A stretch of DNA of 7,710 nucleotides from Desulfonatronospira sp. (GTDB lineage: Bacteria > Desulfobacterota > Desulfovibrionia > Desulfovibrionales > Desulfonatronovibrionaceae), in NCBI GenBank assembly GCA_003554505.1, contig PWGS01000286.1, positions 1-7,710 on the forward strand, given 5' to 3'. The notes beneath the pieces are model-generated. The model saw only the letters and a list, made by a program, of their open reading frames with translations. It was not told where the DNA came from and did no database searches. Position 1 is the stretch's first letter, and every line of letters begins with the position of its first letter. A program made the translations under genes and the position numbers. Below are positions 6,005 to 7,710 of the stretch, piece after piece.

Positions 6005-6538
6005 GTGTTTTCAGTTGGCGAACTGGTTGTTTATCCCGCGCAGGGTGTAGGAATAGTCGAAAAGATTGAAGAAAAAGACCTGGGAGGCGCCAAGACAGTA
6101 TTGTACATAGTGCGCATTCTCAGCAACAATGTAACCTTGATGGTCCCGGTAAACAATGCTGAAAGCGTTGGTCTAAGACCGGTCAGCGGAGAAAAACAGG
6201 GGCAGCACATCCTGTCATTTCTGGAAGACCGATCAGATTTTACCGGCTACTCCGGACAGAACTGGAACAGACGCTACCGGGAATATTCGGACAAACTCAA
6301 GAGCAAAGATCTCGAGGATGTAGCTTATGTCCTCAAAGAACTCTTCCTCATAACCAGAGATAAAGAACTGTCTTTTGGTGAACGCAGACTGCTGGAGCAG
6401 GCCATGGGGCTCATCTCCATGGAACTGTCCTATGCCCTGAATATTGATCAGGAGAAGGCCAAAGCCCGGGTAGAGGCTCTCTTTGCAGACATCTTGAGTC
6501 CGGAAACTCAGGAACAAAAAGACGAAGAGGATATCTAA
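6005..6538 (+). CDS. carD: CarD/CdnL-family RNA polymerase-binding transcription regulator
   Basis: CarD/CdnL proteins bind the RNA polymerase beta subunit and stabilise open promoter complexes, notably at rRNA and other growth-related promoters. From GTG 6005 the protein has 177 residues. The Tudor-like polymerase-binding domain (about 1-60) begins MFSVGELVVYPAQGVGIVEK, and the helical DNA-binding domain (about 85-165) contains WNRRYREYSDKLKS, the segment DLEDVAYVLKELF and KELSFGERRLLEQA. The GTG is chosen because GGAGG (5994-5998) lies six bases upstream and the family starts exactly at MFSVG. A longer frame from TTG 5918 would add 29 residues with no homology signal. The tail (166-177) is acidic. 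No clear terminator follows, though T-rich tracts appear from 6611. Confidence 0.93.
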   Translation: MFSVGELVVYPAQGVGIVEKIEEKDLGGAKTVLYIVRILSNNVTLMVPVNNAESVGLRPVSGEKQGQHILSFLEDRSDFTGYSGQNWNRRYREYSDKLKSKDLEDVAYVLKELFLITRDKELSFGERRLLEQAMGLISMELSYALNIDQEKAKARVEALFADILSPETQEQKDEEDI

Positions 6539-6692
6539 GGCGGCCTGTGCCCCCGACTCAGCCAAGGAGTCTACCGTCCAGAATGAAGCATTGACCACCC
6601 CATGGCCAGATTTTTTCCCCTGTTTTTCAGCTTTTTGTTTGACTTTCAAACATCATATACTTAATTTCATCATTCCTAACCATTCAGACAGC

Positions 6693-6723
6693 GTGTAATT
6701 TTACACCAGCAATGTGTTATAAT
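6693..6723 (+). promoter_or_regulatory. Extended -10 promoter with adjoining palindromic operator candidate
   Basis: TGTTATAAT (6715-6723) is a perfect extended -10 element. Just upstream lies GTGTAATTTTACAC (6693-6706), a palindrome of two 6-base arms separated by TT, covering the spacer and the end of the -35 region. No good -35 hexamer is present, which extended -10 promoters tolerate. A regulator bound to the palindrome would sit where it could block polymerase. I do not recognise the site as belonging to a known regulator. Confidence 0.4.
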
Positions 6724-6959
6724 GCTCTTGTAAAAATATTCAACCAACCAAGAAAGTTAAGCATATCTTTTTTTATTTTGAATAATTGCCTTGTTCTTCA
6801 GCACCATCAACACTGCAGCGATACTTTTTAAGACTTGCCTTTAAACCGTCAGGGCAAAGCATGCCGCGCTTACTATTACTAAAAATGTTCTTCATTCTAC
6901 CAAAAATAACAAGTATACTGACATCCAGGCCATTGCGAACCAAATCCAGTTATAGCTCT

Positions 6960-6990
6960 GGTGTTGATAATCATTAAACAATTTTATAAT
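6960..6990 (+). promoter_or_regulatory. Promoter candidate upstream of rho with overlapping Fur-like box
   Basis: TTGATA (6964-6969) and TATAAT (6985-6990) are strong hexamers, though their 15-base spacing is short. The 19-base stretch 6960-6978 matches the classical Fur box (three GATAAT-type units) at 14 of 19 positions, including the unbroken core TGATAATCATTA. Transcription would start near 6997, giving rho a leader of about 415 bases. Iron control of rho would be unexpected, so this may be a chance match in AT-rich DNA. Confidence 0.3.
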
Positions 6991-7021
6991 CAAGCAAATC
7001 CCCTGACCGGACTTTCGCAGG

Positions 7022-7047
7022 TTGAAGCCTGTCCTGGTCTGCTTCAA
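7022..7047 (+). repeat. Hairpin in the putative rho leader
   Basis: TTGAAGC (7022-7028) pairs perfectly with GCTTCAA (7041-7047) around a 12-base loop. A run of six T occurs about 18 bases later, too far for a standard terminator. An alternative pairing of GCAG (7017-7020) with CTGC (7039-7042) would compete with it. Confidence 0.35.
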
Positions 7048-7140
7048 ATAAATATATGCCTTTTTTGCAGTTGTTATGTTTCAAACGCAGCTGCAGCGCA
7101 GCACATCCTGCTTTTTATGCTTTGCTTGCGCACCATTGAT

Positions 7141-7174
7141 CTTTAGTTCTCATCCGGAAAGAAAGAATTTCCGT
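7141..7174 (-). repeat. Dispersed repeat, copy C (fullest copy)
   Basis: Read on the minus strand, the first 24 bases match copy A (1-24) at 22 positions, and the segment 7160-7142 matches copy B (183-201) at 18 of 19. It therefore joins the sequences that A and B carry separately. It contains a hairpin: CGGAAA (7153-7173 region, minus strand) pairs with TTTCCG around an AT-rich loop. It is inverted relative to A and B, and lies in the other AT-rich spacer. Confidence 0.5.
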
Positions 7175-7412
7175 ATAAAACTCTTTAGCATTCTGTCCTT
7201 TAATCCATCCAGGCCAGGATGAATTGCTATCCTTACATATAAGATTTTTTATAAGCATGTCAGGCCAAGCATCATAATGATGTGGTAAAAACATTCGGTT
7301 TTCAAGGCAGCCTGCATCGCAATCTTGGCTGTATGTCGACATATCTATGCAGTGTATCGTTTAACCCGTCTTAGTTGTTCAATATTAATTACCTTTTCAG
7401 GAGAAGATGTTC

Positions 7413-7710
7413 ATGAACCTTTCGGATCTTAAAACCAAATCCATGAAAGACCTGATGCAGTTGTCCAAGGAGTATGAAATTGAGAATCCCAGCGGAATGC
7501 GCAAGCAGGAGCTTATATTTGCCATTCTGCAGTCCTGCGCCTCTCAAAATGGTACAGTTTCAGGAGAAGGCGTCCTGGAAATCCTGCCTGACGGCTTCGG
7601 TTTTCTGCGCTCTCCCATGTACAGCTATATGCCCGGTCCGGATGACATCTATGTATCGCCGTCTCAGATACGCAAGTTCGGGCTGCGCACCGGGGATGTT
7701 GTTTCCGGAC
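7413..7710 (+). CDS. rho: Transcription termination factor Rho (N-terminal part)
   Basis: Rho is the hexameric ATP-driven RNA helicase that ends transcription of untranslated RNA. Only the first 99 residues lie in the window; the gene is cut by the right edge and not otherwise damaged. Residues 1-45 form the N-terminal helical SAP-like part ([20 protein letters not shown], then [10 protein letters not shown] at 30-39). From about 50 the cold-shock-type RNA-binding domain begins with [16 protein letters not shown] (51-66), [19 protein letters not shown] (74-92) and TGDVVSG. ATG 7413 has AGGAG (7399-7403) nine bases upstream; the in-frame ATG 7407 is only three bases from that site and is less likely. 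A long AT-rich spacer separates it from carD, suggesting its own promoter. Confidence 0.96.
   Translation, partial: MNLSDLKTKSMKDLMQLSKEYEIENPSGMRKQELIFAILQSCASQNGTVSGEGVLEILPDGFGFLRSPMYSYMPGPDDIYVSPSQIRKFGLRTGDVVSG

Larger units (their letters stand above)
6539..7412. other. Long AT-rich gene-free spacer between carD and rho
   Basis: I see no convincing gene in these 874 bases. They hold a GACTC/GAGTC mini-hairpin (6556-6572), T-rich tracts (6611-6640) that may end carD transcription, an extended -10 promoter next to a palindrome (6693-6723), a Fur-like box over a second promoter (6960-6990), a hairpin (7022-7047), repeat copy C (7141-7174) and the 12-bp palindrome TATGTCGACATA (7332-7343). 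Such a long region is consistent with a regulated rho leader, since rho controls its own leader transcription in Escherichia coli. No direct sequence proof of that is visible here. Confidence 0.55.

Noticed and set aside
6605..6640. Intrinsic terminator for carD at the T-rich tracts
   Set aside because: TTTTTT follows only the short palindrome TGGCCA; no stable stem sits directly before the tract. Rho-dependent termination is possible but cannot be read from sequence.
6786..6977. 63-codon + strand frame starting with TTG in the carD-rho gap
   Set aside because: It has no ribosome site, low-complexity Ser/Leu-rich composition and no recognisable motif.
7115..7342. 75-codon minus-strand frame ahead of rho
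   Set aside because: It runs through repeat copy C, starts inside the 12-bp palindrome, has no clear ribosome site and shows no recognisable motif.
1..7710. CRISPR array, insertion sequence or phage attachment site
   Set aside because: No regularly spaced direct repeats and no transposase or integrase coding sequence were seen. The tRNA-Gln 3' end shows no second copy in the window that would mark an integration.

Overview
The window reads as a housekeeping stretch of a deltaproteobacterial (Desulfobacterota) chromosome, most likely a sulfate reducer of the Desulfovibrionales. The order ispE, tRNA-Gln, prs, rplY (long TL5/CTC form), pth, carD, rho is, from memory, the arrangement seen in Desulfovibrio-type genomes. 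The genes have GC-rich third positions. The long spacers at both ends (138-668 and 6539-7412) are clearly richer in A and T. Family assignments are firm because the catalytic motifs can be read directly. The taxonomic placement is an inference.

Layout: 1-137 may be the C-terminal end of an unidentified upstream gene. 138-668 is gene-free and holds repeats and hairpins. 669-2087 encodes a periplasmic HtrA/DegP-type serine protease with two PDZ domains. A perfect 12-bp hairpin separates it from ispE (2150-3019). A tRNA-Gln(UUG) gene (3020-3094) begins at the base after the ispE stop codon. A good sigma70-type promoter lies inside the last codons of ispE, just ahead of the tRNA. prs (3113-4060) follows 18 bases after the tRNA, then rplY (4147-4806). 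A 351-base structured spacer precedes pth (5158-5763). carD (6005-6538) follows with a GTG start, and rho begins at 7413 and runs off the window after 99 codons. All genes are on the + strand.

Function: IspE makes an isoprenoid intermediate and Prs makes PRPP for nucleotides, His and Trp. tRNA-Gln, bL25 and Pth all serve translation: decoding, 5S rRNA binding and peptidyl-tRNA recycling. CarD and Rho act on RNA polymerase at initiation and termination. The cluster is therefore mainly growth-rate machinery, with the envelope protease as a neighbour that may be transcribed separately.

I found no convincing new multi-gene system. The observations worth a second look are non-coding: the promoter and tRNA nested at the ispE/prs junction, a dispersed repeat with partial copies at both ends of the window, the hairpin-rich rplY-pth spacer, and the 874-base spacer before rho with two candidate promoters, one overlapping a palindrome and one overlapping a Fur-like box.
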